Positions 9,501 through 16,984 of a DNA stretch of 64,000 nucleotides are shown here, one piece after another. The notes under the pieces were generated by a model that saw only the letters and a list, made by a program, of their open reading frames with translations, ran no database searches and was not told the DNA's origin. Both the position numbers and the translations under genes were made by a program. Numbering within the stretch: position 1 is the first letter of the stretch; each line of letters starts with the position of its first letter. This DNA is from Pseudomonas fluorescens (GTDB taxonomy: Bacteria > Pseudomonadota > Gammaproteobacteria > Pseudomonadales > Pseudomonadaceae), in NCBI RefSeq assembly GCF_902497855.1, contig NZ_CABVHU010000006.1, positions 1-64,000 of the forward strand, in the 5' to 3' direction.

Positions 9501-9950
9501 GTGTAGGAGCGAGCTTGCTCGCGATGGACTACAGGGCGCCGCGTTTAACCAGCAAGCACGCGTTATCGTTAACGACCATCGCGAGCAAGCTTGCTCCTAC
9601 AGGGCGCTGCGTTTAACCAGGAAGCACGGGTTATCGTTAGCGACCATCGCGAGCAAGCTTGCTCCTACAGGGCGCTGCGTTTAACCAGGAAGCACGGGTT
9701 ATCGTTAGCGACCATCGCGAGCAAGCTTGCTCCTACAGGGCGCTGCGTTTAACCAGGAGGCACGGGTTATCGTTAGCGACCATCGCGAGCAAGCTTGCTC
9801 CTGCAGGGCGCTGCGTTTAACCAGGAGGCACGGGTTATCGTTAGCGACCATCGCGAGCAAGCTTGCTCCTACAGGGCGCTGTGTTTGACCAACAGGCACG
9901 GGTTATCGTTTGCGACCATCGCGAGCAAGCTTGCTCCTACAGGGGGCGCA
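9501..9950. repeat. Array of 68-bp REP units, inverted relative to the array at 1-272
   Basis: One unit in plus orientation near 9503 is followed by six copies of GCGAGCAAGCTTGCTCCTAC with a 68-base period (unit starts 9541, 9609, 9677, 9745, 9813, 9881). Read on the minus strand they are the same unit as at 1-272, diverged at a few positions. The array fills the gap between the cupredoxin gene and queF. Short open frames here are by-products of the repeats. Confidence 0.9.
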
Positions 9951-9992
9951 AAGACTGGTAGAATCCCCTGATTCTTCAGTCAGGTTTCCGCC

Positions 9993-10823
9993 ATGCATCC
10001 CGCAGCCGAACACTCGCCGCTGGGTAAATCCAGCGAATACATCGCCACCTACACGCCGTCCTTGCTGTTCCCGATCCCGCGCGCCGCGAAATGGGCCGAA
10101 CTGGGCCTGACGGCTGACACCTTGCCCTACAAGGGCGTGGACTTCTGGAACTGCTTCGAGCTGTCGTGGCTGTTGCCGTCCGGCAAGCCGGTGGTGGCGA
10201 TTGGCGAGTTCAGCATTCCGGCGGATTCGCCAAACATCATCGAATCCAAGTCGTTCAAGCTGTACCTGAACTCCCTGAACCAGACCCCGTTTGCCGATAA
10301 CGCCAACCTGGAAGCCACGCTGGTCAAGGACCTGTCGGCCGCGGCCGGCAAACCGGTCGGCGTACGCATTCGCCGCCTGCAAGAGGTGGAAGCCGAAGGC
10401 GTCGTGGCGTTGCCGGGCGTGTGCATCGATGAGCTGGACATCAGCGTGAGCAACTATGAGCATCCGCGTCCGGAGCTGCTGCGTTGCGATGAGTCGCGCA
10501 TCGTCGAGGAGAGCGTGCACAGCCACTTGCTCAAATCCAACTGCCCGGTCACCAGCCAGCCGGACTGGGGCAGCGTGGCGGTGGAATACCGTGGCGCGGC
10601 GTTGGACCACGCCAGTCTGCTGGAGTACATCGTCAGCTTCCGCCAGCATTCGGACTTCCATGAGCAGTGTGTGGAGCGGATCTTCCTCGACCTGCAGCGG
10701 CTGCTGAAACCGGAGAAACTGACGGTGTATGCGCGGTATGTGCGCCGTGGCGGGCTGGACATCAACCCCTATCGCAGCACCGAAGAAGTGCAACTGCCGA
10801 ACCACCGCCTGGTCCGTCAATAA
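9993..10823 (+). CDS. queF: NADPH-dependent 7-cyano-7-deazaguanine reductase QueF
   Basis: A 276-residue long-form QueF that reduces preQ0 to preQ1 in queuosine biosynthesis. The nucleophilic Cys184 lies in [15 protein letters not shown], and the QueF substrate/NADPH motif [11 protein letters not shown] is at 84-94. Length fits the two-domain (tandem T-fold) proteobacterial form. It starts about 45 bases after the REP array. No nearby queuosine genes are in the window. Confidence 0.96.
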   Translation: MHPAAEHSPLGKSSEYIATYTPSLLFPIPRAAKWAELGLTADTLPYKGVDFWNCFELSWLLPSGKPVVAIGEFSIPADSPNIIESKSFKLYLNSLNQTPFADNANLEATLVKDLSAAAGKPVGVRIRRLQEVEAEGVVALPGVCIDELDISVSNYEHPRPELLRCDESRIVEESVHSHLLKSNCPVTSQPDWGSVAVEYRGAALDHASLLEYIVSFRQHSDFHEQCVERIFLDLQRLLKPEKLTVYARYVRRGGLDINPYRSTEEVQLPNHRLVRQ

Positions 10824-10910
10824 AAAACCCCCTGCAATTGGATGGACTCGCCCAAGCCAAGGCGAAGGCGGCCTGACAGTCAACCTGATTTCACGGACGC
10901 ACCCCGAACC

Positions 10911-11002
10911 CTGTAGGAGCTGGCTTGCCAGCGAAGGGGCCGTCACATTCAACATCAATGGTGACTGGAAGTGCCCCTTCGCTGGCAAGCCAGCTCCTAC
11001 AG
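10911..11002. repeat. REP-like inverted pair (GTAGGAGCTGGCTTGCCAGC type)
   Basis: A 30-base arm at 10911-10940 is exactly complementary to 10973-11002 with a 32-base spacer. The core GAGCTGGCTTGCCAGC is related to, but distinct from, the GAGCAAGCTTGCTC core of the other arrays. It lies between queF and the terminator of the DUF4404 gene. Confidence 0.85.
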
Positions 11003-11029
11003 GGGAATGCATTTCAAATCGCAGATATG

Positions 11030-11062
11030 AAAAAGCCCCGCCATCGCTGGCAGGGCTTTTTT
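11030..11062. terminator. Bidirectional intrinsic terminator
   Basis: AAAAAGCCC (11030-11038) pairs with GGGCTTTTTT (11053-11062), giving a stem with a T-run on either strand. It lies 13 bases past the stop of the minus-strand DUF4404 gene and can also end queF transcripts. Confidence 0.85.
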
Positions 11063-11075
11063 GCATCCGGTGGGA

Positions 11076-11339
11076 TCAGATCCCCATATTGCCCAACGCC
11101 TGGACGATGTTGCGCAAGGTGCCGGCCAGGGTAGGGTGTTCGAGTTCGAAGCGTTCGACCGCCAGGTTCACATTATCGGAAAGGCTGGAATCCTGGGTTT
11201 TGGTTTCAAGTTCAAGCTCAAGCTCGATCTGCTGCATCAGCTCATGCAGATTTTCGCGCTCGGCTTCGGTCAGCGGTGGATTCTGTTCCAATTGCTCGCG
11301 CAGTTTATTGAGCTGTTCTTGCAGTTCGCGGGCAGGCAT
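11076..11339 (-). CDS. DUF4404 family small protein
   Basis: An 87-residue, highly charged, helix-forming protein beginning MPARELQEQLNKLREQL. It has a heptad-like Leu pattern in residues 5-45 and a conserved-looking C-terminus (LEHPTLAGTLRNIVQALGNMGI region). I chose the ATG at 11339 because AAGGAAG sits 6-12 bases upstream. An in-frame start at 11372 lacks such a site. It matches the length and character of DUF4404 proteins of pseudomonads, whose function is unknown. Confidence 0.8.
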   Translation of the reverse strand: MPARELQEQLNKLREQLEQNPPLTEAERENLHELMQQIELELELETKTQDSSLSDNVNLAVERFELEHPTLAGTLRNIVQALGNMGI

Positions 11340-11446
11340 GGTGTTCTTCCTTTTATCGATAGGCTCTGGCATAGACCGCAGCAGCGCGCCAAAGGTCTAT
11401 GGCTAACCCTTAGATTAATCCACTCCCAGGCAACCTGCATGCTCGA

Positions 11447-12067
11447 TCAGGGCTTCTCGCCCTTGAGGCGGCGCAGGTTGATGTCGGCCAGGCAGGTGTC
11501 CAGCTCGCCAAGGTGATCTATCACCGAATGCACACCCAGGCCGAACAGTTGCACCGTGGCCTTGCCGCGTTTGATGTCCCGTTCCTGCCGGGTCAATGCC
11601 TGCCATTCATTGGGCGCCAGTCCGCAGAGCGAGCCGCAGGACGCCAGGCCAATCGTCCACATTCCGGCATTCAACCCCGATTGCAGCAAGCGAGGTTCGC
11701 CGCTGACTAGCACGCAACCCTCCAGGCGCTCCACGTTCAAGCGCATCAAGGCTTGCCAGCAGGCATCGGGGGCTGGCCACGGATTGATTGTTGCAAGGTG
11801 TTGCGACGGCACTATCCATTCCGGCAGGGCGGCGGCCAGGGAATGGCAGAGGGCAGGGGGCAGTTCATCGAGCCAGGCGCAGGGAATCCGTTGCCGTTGC
11901 AAATTGTGCAGGCTCTCCAGGGCACCGGGCGTGACCTCGGCCTGTTCGCTGGCGTGGTTGCCGTGACGGTGCGTGCGGGCGCCGAAATCCACCAGGCAAC
12001 CGCTGAGGCCAAACAGCACGGCGGTCAGGCCGGGTGCAGCGAGGGGCAAGGTTTCGGCGTGCGGCAT
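11447..12067 (-). CDS. HAD-superfamily protein, phosphonoacetaldehyde hydrolase-like, nucleophile missing
   Basis: A 206-residue protein resembling the PhnX-type HAD phosphatases found near queF/mlaA in pseudomonads. The first HAD motif should read like FDxxGTxVDFG with Asp as nucleophile; here it reads LFGLSGCLVDFG, so the Asp is Gly. Later parts look HAD-like: GCVLVSGEPRLLQSGLNAGMWTIGL corresponds to the DxxxDxxxGxxAGM region, but with Ser-Gly-Glu at the acidic positions. It is therefore probably not a phosphatase by the usual mechanism. It may bind a ligand or act as a regulatory relative. Upstream it is divergent from mlaA. Confidence 0.7.
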   Translation of the reverse strand: MPHAETLPLAAPGLTAVLFGLSGCLVDFGARTHRHGNHASEQAEVTPGALESLHNLQRQRIPCAWLDELPPALCHSLAAALPEWIVPSQHLATINPWPAPDACWQALMRLNVERLEGCVLVSGEPRLLQSGLNAGMWTIGLASCGSLCGLAPNEWQALTRQERDIKRGKATVQLFGLGVHSVIDHLGELDTCLADINLRRLKGEKP

Positions 12068-12265
12068 ATTAACGTCCCTGAAATAGTTTCAAGGTTAGGT
12101 GCCCACGGTGACAGTTGCGTGACATGGCGCTGAATCGCCGAACATCGTCGCCCATTCGCAGCCTGGAACGGCCGATGCTGCCTAAAGCGGCTATTCCGTC
12201 TTATACTAGCCAGCTTATCGCTTGGGCCCCTGTGCCCGCGCCAGTAACAATCCAAGGAGTTTTCT

Positions 12266-12955
12266 ATGCGCTGGAGCAATCATCTAGCTCGGCTTTCTGT
12301 GTGCGCCAGTGTGCTGGTGGTTCCGTTCGTTGCCCAGGCCGCCACGGAAGAAGATCCTTGGGAAAGCATCAACCGCCCGATCTACACATTCAACGACGTG
12401 CTCGACACCTATGCCCTGAAGCCCTTGGCGCAAGGCTACCAGTTCGTGACGCCGCAGTTCCTCGAAGACGGCATCCACAACATGTTCCGCAACGTCGGTG
12501 ACGTCACCAACCTTGCCAACGACGTCTTGCAGGCCAAGCCGGCCGCCGCTGGTGTCGACACTGCGCGCCTGATCTTCAACACCACCTTCGGCGTGCTGGG
12601 CTTCTTCGATGTAGGCACCAAAATGGGCCTGCAGCGCAACGACGAAGACTTCGGCCAGACCCTCGGTTACTGGGGCGTGGGCAGCGGGCCTTACGTGATG
12701 CTGCCGCTGTTGGGCCCAAGCACCCTGCGTGACGCGCCGTCCAAGTATGTCGACGGCTACACCGGTCCCTACCGCTACATGGATGACGTTTCGTTGCGTA
12801 ACTCTCTGATGGGCCTTTACATCATCGACACCCGCGCCAGCCTGCTGTCGGCCGAGAAGCTGATCAGTGGCGACAAATACACCTTCATCCGTAACGCCTA
12901 CCTGCAGAATCGCGAATTCAAGGTCAAGGACGGCCAGGTCGAAGACGATTTCTGA
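12266..12955 (+). CDS. mlaA: MlaA/VacJ family outer-membrane lipid-asymmetry protein
   Basis: A 229-residue protein that removes mislocalised phospholipids from the outer leaflet as part of the Mla pathway. The family core is intact: DPWESINRPIYTFND after the signal peptide, then NMFRNVGDVTNLANDVLQ, FNTTFGVLGFFDVGTKMGL, DFGQTLGYWGVGSGPYVMLP and GPSTLRDAPSKYVDGY. The signal peptide (residues 1-25) ends AQA-ATEED with no lipobox Cys at the cleavage site. It therefore looks secreted by signal peptidase I rather than lipidated as in E. coli MlaA. A possible -10 TATACT lies at 12202-12207 without a good -35. Confidence 0.93.
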   Translation: MRWSNHLARLSVCASVLVVPFVAQAATEEDPWESINRPIYTFNDVLDTYALKPLAQGYQFVTPQFLEDGIHNMFRNVGDVTNLANDVLQAKPAAAGVDTARLIFNTTFGVLGFFDVGTKMGLQRNDEDFGQTLGYWGVGSGPYVMLPLLGPSTLRDAPSKYVDGYTGPYRYMDDVSLRNSLMGLYIIDTRASLLSAEKLISGDKYTFIRNAYLQNREFKVKDGQVEDDF

Positions 12956-12961
12956 TCCGGG

Positions 12962-13135
12962 GTGTAGGAGCAAGCTTGCTCGCGATGGACGCTAACGATA
13001 ACGCGCAGGCCCTGACCAAACGCAACCCCCCTGTAGGAGCAAGCTTGCTCGCGATGGACGTCAACGATAACGCGTATTCCCTGAATAAACGCGTCGCCCT
13101 CGAGACCCTCGCGATCAAGCTCGCTCCTACAGGTG
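12962..13135. repeat. REP cluster after mlaA
   Basis: Two plus-orientation copies of GTAGGAGCAAGCTTGCTCGCGATGG start near 12964 and 13033. A degenerate inverted copy (GATCAAGCTCGCTCCTAC) ends near 13132. They share the ACGATAACGCG spacer of the 68-bp units at the left end of the window. Confidence 0.85.
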
Positions 13136-13136
13136 T

Positions 13137-13449
13137 TTAATCCGGTGAGAGACGAAAAACCCATTAAATCGGCAGGTTACGACCTTCCATCCAGTTACTC
13201 TCCAGCCGGTTTTTATAACTCCCGGTCATTTGGCAAGCAAAGACGTCAAGCGACCATCGGCGTGAGCTTGAAACGCCCCGCGGATGGGAGTACCGTCTGC
13301 GCCTTAGAAGGGCACCTCTGGTGTACCTGTGTGTAGGGCAAATGCCCGAAAACGGTGCGACGGAGAGGCTAGAAAGCGAATCCAGTAGTGTGAGCCGGGC
13401 CAAAACCCCTGCCTGCTACGCCAACCTAATTCTGGCGCCGTTTGCCCAC
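13137..13449 (+). other. Gene-free leader upstream of rssB
   Basis: About 313 bases lie between the REP cluster and the rssB start and hold no convincing gene. The open frame continues upstream of ATG 13450 but has no receiver-domain homology there. The stretch has hairpin potential, for example GGGCAAATGCCC (13336-13347), and a purine-rich run GACGGAGAGGCTAGAAAGCG. It may be a long 5' leader or an unannotated small RNA. I recognise no known riboswitch class. Confidence 0.35.
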
Positions 13450-14631
13450 ATGCCAAAAACCAGTGCCACGCTGCTGATAATCGATGATGACGAAGTAGTG
13501 CGAGCGAGCCTCGCCGCCTACTTGGAAGACAGTGGTTTCAGCGTCTTGCAGGCCAGCAATGGCCAGCAGGGTCTTCAGGTATTCGAGCAATTCAAGCCCG
13601 ACTTGGTCATCTGCGATCTGCGCATGCCGCAGATGGGCGGGCTCGAACTCATCCGCCAGGTCACCGAGCGATCGCCACAGACCCCGGTCATCGTGGTGTC
13701 GGGCGCCGGCGTGATGAACGACGCGGTCGAGGCCTTGCGCCTGGGCGCGGCGGACTACCTGATCAAGCCTCTCGAAGATCTGGCCGTGCTCGAGCATTCT
13801 GTGCGCCGGGCGCTGGATCGTGCGCGCCTGCTCCTGGAAAACCAGCGTTACCGCGAGAAGCTGGAAAAGGCCAACCGTGAGCTCGAAGCCAGCCTGAACC
13901 TGCTCCAGGAAGACCAGAACGCCGGTCGCCAGGTGCAGATGAACATGTTGCCGGTCAGCCCGTGGACCATCGACGAGTTCAAGTTTGCGCACCAGATCAT
14001 TCCGTCGTTGTACCTGTCGGGTGATTTCGTCGACTACTTTCGGGTCGACGAGCGCCGGGTCGCGTTCTACCTGGCGGACGTTTCCGGGCATGGCGCTTCT
14101 TCAGCCTTCGTGACCGTGCTGTTGAAGTTCATGACCACGCGCCTGCTGTTCGAATCCAAGCGCAGCGGTACATTGCCGGAATTCAAGCCTTCAGAGGTCC
14201 TTGGTCATATCAACCGAGGCCTGATCAGTTGTAAGCTGGGCAAACACGTCACAATGGTCGGTGGAGTCATCGACGAGGAGACAGGTTTGTTGACCTATAG
14301 CATCGGCGGTCATTTGCCGTTGCCTGTGTTGTACACGCCAGACAGTGTTCGTTATCTGGAAGGGCGTGGTCTGCCGGTAGGCCTCTTCAATGAAGCCACT
14401 TACGAAGACCACGTGCTGGAGCTGCCGCCGACATTCAGCCTGACGCTGATGTCCGATGGCATCCTGGACCTTTTGCCAGAACCGACACTCAAAGAAAAAG
14501 AAGCGGCTTTGCCCCAACGGGTCAAGGCAGCGGGCGGCAGCCTGGATGGTCTGCGGCAGGTTTTTGGATTGGCCACGCTGGGGGAGATGCCGGATGATAT
14601 CGCCCTGTTGGTGTTGAGCAGGAATCTTTGA
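13450..14631 (+). CDS. rssB: Response regulator with PP2C phosphatase domain (RssB)
   Basis: A 393-residue protein. The receiver domain (residues 5-120) has acidic IDDDE, phospho-acceptor Asp56 (VICDLRMPQMGG) and Lys in YLIKPLEDL. A coiled-coil linker follows at about 125-160. The SpoIIE/PP2C phosphatase domain (about 175-393) shows metal-binding Asp residues in LSGDFVDYF, YLADVSGHGASSAF and MSDGILDLLPEP. In pseudomonads RssB controls sigma-S together with the STAS-domain partner encoded next to it. The start at 13450 is chosen because homology to receivers begins there, although no clear ribosome site is present. The stop overlaps rssC by one base. Confidence 0.9.
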   Translation: MPKTSATLLIIDDDEVVRASLAAYLEDSGFSVLQASNGQQGLQVFEQFKPDLVICDLRMPQMGGLELIRQVTERSPQTPVIVVSGAGVMNDAVEALRLGAADYLIKPLEDLAVLEHSVRRALDRARLLLENQRYREKLEKANRELEASLNLLQEDQNAGRQVQMNMLPVSPWTIDEFKFAHQIIPSLYLSGDFVDYFRVDERRVAFYLADVSGHGASSAFVTVLLKFMTTRLLFESKRSGTLPEFKPSEVLGHINRGLISCKLGKHVTMVGGVIDEETGLLTYSIGGHLPLPVLYTPDSVRYLEGRGLPVGLFNEATYEDHVLELPPTFSLTLMSDGILDLLPEPTLKEKEAALPQRVKAAGGSLDGLRQVFGLATLGEMPDDIALLVLSRNL

Positions 14632-15113
14632 TGAGTACCGGTAGAATCCAGTTCGCCGAGCAGGACGGCACCTTCGTCCTCAAGTTCGTCGGTGAAGTTC
14701 GCCTGACCCTGTGTTCGGCGTTGGATGCGACTATTGAGCGGATCTTCACCGCGTTGAATTTCAACGCGATCGTGATCGACCTGACCGAAACCCGCAGCAT
14801 CGACAGCACCACCCTGGGCCTGCTGGCCAAACTGTCGATCCTGTCGCGGCAAAAGGTCGGCTTGCTGCCGACCGTCGTCACCACCCACGAAGACATCACC
14901 CGGCTGCTGCAGTCCATGGGCTTCGAGCAGGTGTTCAACATCGTTGACCGCCCGATCCCGTGCCCTGAGTGCCTGACCGACCTGCCAGACCAGGATCAGT
15001 CCGAAGAAGTGGTGCGGATCAAAGTGCTCGAAGCGCACAAGATCCTCATGGGCCTGAACGACTCCAACCGTGAAGCCTTCCACGACCTGGTAAACGCCCT
15101 CGAGCGGCACTGA
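14631..15113 (+). CDS. rssC: STAS-domain anti-anti-sigma factor (RssC)
   Basis: A 160-residue protein with a STAS domain in residues 5-110. The segment IVIDLTETRSIDSTTLGLLAKL contains the phosphorylatable Ser/Thr region (Ser56, Ser59, Thr60). The C-terminal third (DQSEEVVRIKVLEAHKILM and onward) is charged. AGGAAT at 14619-14624 precedes the ATG, which overlaps the rssB stop. RssB's PP2C domain is the likely phosphatase for this protein, giving a partner-switching module that acts on sigma-S stability. Confidence 0.87.
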   Translation: MSTGRIQFAEQDGTFVLKFVGEVRLTLCSALDATIERIFTALNFNAIVIDLTETRSIDSTTLGLLAKLSILSRQKVGLLPTVVTTHEDITRLLQSMGFEQVFNIVDRPIPCPECLTDLPDQDQSEEVVRIKVLEAHKILMGLNDSNREAFHDLVNALERH

Positions 15114-15150
15114 CCCCCAGTCAATGGCCAAACACAACTCTGCGCTCCCA

Positions 15151-15180
15151 GTAGGAGCGAGGCTTGCCCGCGAGGGCGCC
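15151..15180. repeat. Solitary degenerate REP half
   Basis: AGTAGGAGCGAGGCTTGCCC and the following GCGAGGGCGCC resemble one REP arm without an inverted partner nearby. It is located just after rssC. Confidence 0.5.
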
Positions 15181-15233
15181 ATAACAAACACCACATCCCC
15201 CAGCACGAAGCCATCCAATACCCAAATTCAAAG

Positions 15234-15269
15234 CAAAAAAAAGGACGAACCAAGGTTCGCCCTTTTTGC
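15234..15269 (-). terminator. Intrinsic terminator of tal
   Basis: On the minus strand, AAAAAGGGCGAACC pairs with GGTTCGTCCTTTTTTTT, 17 bases after the tal stop. Stem CGAACC/GGTTCG is perfect and is followed by a long T-run. It could also function for rssC on the plus strand. Confidence 0.85.
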
Positions 15270-15285
15270 ATCGCTCTGAACTAAA

Positions 15286-16212
15286 TCACAGCTTCGCCTG
15301 CAACAACGCCTCAAGCTTCTCCTGATCCCGAGCAAACTGACGAATACCCTCAGCCAGCTTCTCGGTCGCCATCGCATCTTCGTTGGACAACCAACGGAAC
15401 TGCGCTTCATTCAAGCTCAAGCGCGCCTCGCCGGCATTGCCCGGCGCCAGCTTGCGCTCCAGCTTGCCGGTATCCGCCGCCAGCTTCTCCAGCAGGTCCG
15501 GGCTGATGGTCAAACGGTCGCAACCGGCCAGCTGCTCGATCTGATTCAGGTTGCGGAAGCTCGCACCCATCACCACGGTCTTGTAGTCATTGGCTTTGTA
15601 GTAGTTATAAATCCGCGTCACCGACTGCACACCCGGATCATCCGCACCGGTGTAGTCGTTGCCGTTGGCCTTCTTGTACCAGTCGTAGATGCGGCCCACG
15701 AACGGCGAAATCAGGAACACCCCGGCATCGGCACAAGCGGCGGCCTGAGCGAAGGAGAACAGCAGGGTCAGGTTGGTCTGGATGCCTTCTTTTTCCAGCT
15801 GCTCGGCAGCGCGGATACCTTCCCAGGTGGACGCGATCTTGATCAGCACCCGGTCACGGCCGATGCCAGCCTTGTCATACAGCTCGATCAGACGGTGCGC
15901 GCGCTTCAATACGGCGTCAGTGTCGAACGACAGGCGCGCATCCACTTCCGTGGAAATACGGCCCGGTACAACCTTCAGGATCTCCTGGCCTACCGCAACG
16001 CCAAAACGGTCGCTGGCCAGGCCGACATCGCCCTTGCAGTCGTGAACGCAAGCATTCAGCAACTCGGCATAACCGGGAATGGCCGCGGCTTTGAGCAGCA
16101 GCGAAGGGTTGGTGGTAGCGTCCACGGGTTTAACGCGAGCGATAGCTTCGAAGTCGCCGGTGTCGGCAACCACGGTGGTCATTTGTTTGAGTTGATCCAG
16201 CTTGGAAGTCAT
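15286..16212 (-). CDS. tal: Transaldolase (class I, TalB type)
   Basis: A 308-residue cytosolic enzyme of the non-oxidative pentose phosphate pathway that transfers dihydroxyacetone units through a Schiff base. The catalytic Lys125 lies in [12 protein letters not shown]. The N-terminal signature [17 protein letters not shown] and the later [15 protein letters not shown] are both canonical. Start ATG 16212 gives the standard length; a frame extension to 16269 adds unconserved residues. The 280 bases upstream (16213-16489) show no gene and no clear promoter. Confidence 0.96.
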   Translation of the reverse strand: MTSKLDQLKQMTTVVADTGDFEAIARVKPVDATTNPSLLLKAAAIPGYAELLNACVHDCKGDVGLASDRFGVAVGQEILKVVPGRISTEVDARLSFDTDAVLKRAHRLIELYDKAGIGRDRVLIKIASTWEGIRAAEQLEKEGIQTNLTLLFSFAQAAACADAGVFLISPFVGRIYDWYKKANGNDYTGADDPGVQSVTRIYNYYKANDYKTVVMGASFRNLNQIEQLAGCDRLTISPDLLEKLAADTGKLERKLAPGNAGEARLSLNEAQFRWLSNEDAMATEKLAEGIRQFARDQEKLEALLQAKL

Positions 16213-16489
16213 GGGCGTGCTCTGTCCTATGGGTCTGTTGACATTACCCGAGCGCTGACAGCCACTCAAGGGCGTGTGCGTGTATCGATGGCCCCAGTGG
16301 CAACAACCTGAAAACGGGTGTTTGAAAGGCGGGGCGCGGTATCGATAGGTACGATGCCAAATCCGGGCACAGGTTCAACCGGGGCGACCGTTAACGCCCA
16401 CAGTTTCCACAGTCATGACTTCAGTTCGACAATAGGTCCCGGAAAACGTCGGGACGGATGGCTGCGGATATGAAAGCAGCGGAACGAGC

Positions 16490-16702
16490 TTATGTAGGAG
16501 CGAGCTTGCTCGCGATGGTCTCAAGGGCGACGCGTTCATACAGAAAACACGCGTTATCGTTTACATCCATCGCGAGCAAGCTTGCTCCTACAGAGGTATG
16601 TGCCAATGGAGTTGCCTTGAGTTCAAGAATCGACGCCAACAGCTCTTCGCCAATATTGCGCTTGGCATCCCGTCCCATCAGTTCTTTTTCAGTCAGGGGC
16701 AT
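16490..16702 (-). pseudogene. Truncated antitoxin-like (HTH family N-terminus), ended by a REP pair
   Basis: The first 30 residues (MPLTEKELMGRDAKRNIGEELLASILELKA, 16702-16613) look like the N-terminus of XRE-type antitoxins, which normally continue into a helix-turn-helix of about 60 residues. Here the frame runs into the REP pair at 16496-16592 and ends after 70 residues, so the DNA-binding part is missing. AAGGAG is well placed before the ATG. The start overlaps the end of the AbrB-type gene by 10 bases. Calling it a decayed antitoxin is inference from the N-terminal pattern. Confidence 0.5.
16496..16592. repeat. Inverted REP pair
   Basis: GTAGGAGCGAGCTTGCTCGCGATGG (starting near 16496) faces its inverted copy CCATCGCGAGCAAGCTTGCTCCTAC (ending at 16590), with the ACGCGTTATCG spacer seen in the other arrays. 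It interrupts the antitoxin-like frame. Confidence 0.85.
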
Positions 16703-16947
16703 GATTCAGCTCCTTTGCGATTTCGCGCAGCATACGACGGGTTCATGCTCGCAATGCTTACAACCTTTGGCGGCTTGCGGATCAGGCCTTTGAGCGCCTG
16801 AATCGAGCCGTTCCTGGCCACAAATTCAACGCTACGGTCTCGCAACGTTACAAATTCGACCTGATCACCTGCGGTCAAGCCGAGCGAGGTGCGAACCTGC
16901 GCAGGAATGGTAATCCGTCCTCTTGTCGTTATCGTCGCAGTTGCCAT
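16693..16947 (-). CDS. AbrB/SpoVT-type DNA-binding protein (antitoxin-like)
   Basis: An 84-residue protein with a swapped-hairpin AbrB domain at residues 2-47: ATITTRGRITIPAQVRTSLG and then GDQVEFV. This is the usual N-terminal DNA-binding part of VapB/MazE/AbrB antitoxins. The C-terminal half (IQALKGLIRKPPKVVSIASM) would be the toxin-binding or linker part. GGAG lies 8 bases before the ATG at 16947; a TTG one codon earlier is less likely. The neighbouring frame is a broken antitoxin fragment and no PIN-domain toxin is present, so this is an orphan. Confidence 0.75.
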   Translation of the reverse strand: MATATITTRGRITIPAQVRTSLGLTAGDQVEFVTLRDRSVEFVARNGSIQALKGLIRKPPKVVSIASMNPSYAARNRKGAESCP

Positions 16948-16984
16948 CAACGATGCTCCATTTCAACTAGCCAGAAACGTACTG

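Noticed and set aside
9501..9950. Short coding frames inside the second repeat array
   Set aside because: They translate the REP units in alternating frames and have no ribosome sites; homologous fragments recur at every array.
12180..12260. Promoter for mlaA from TATACT at 12202-12207
   Set aside because: No -35 hexamer near consensus lies at the right spacing, so I do not call it as a feature.
13321..13449. 43-residue N-terminal extension of rssB
   Set aside because: The extension is unlike response regulators; the receiver begins just after ATG 13450.
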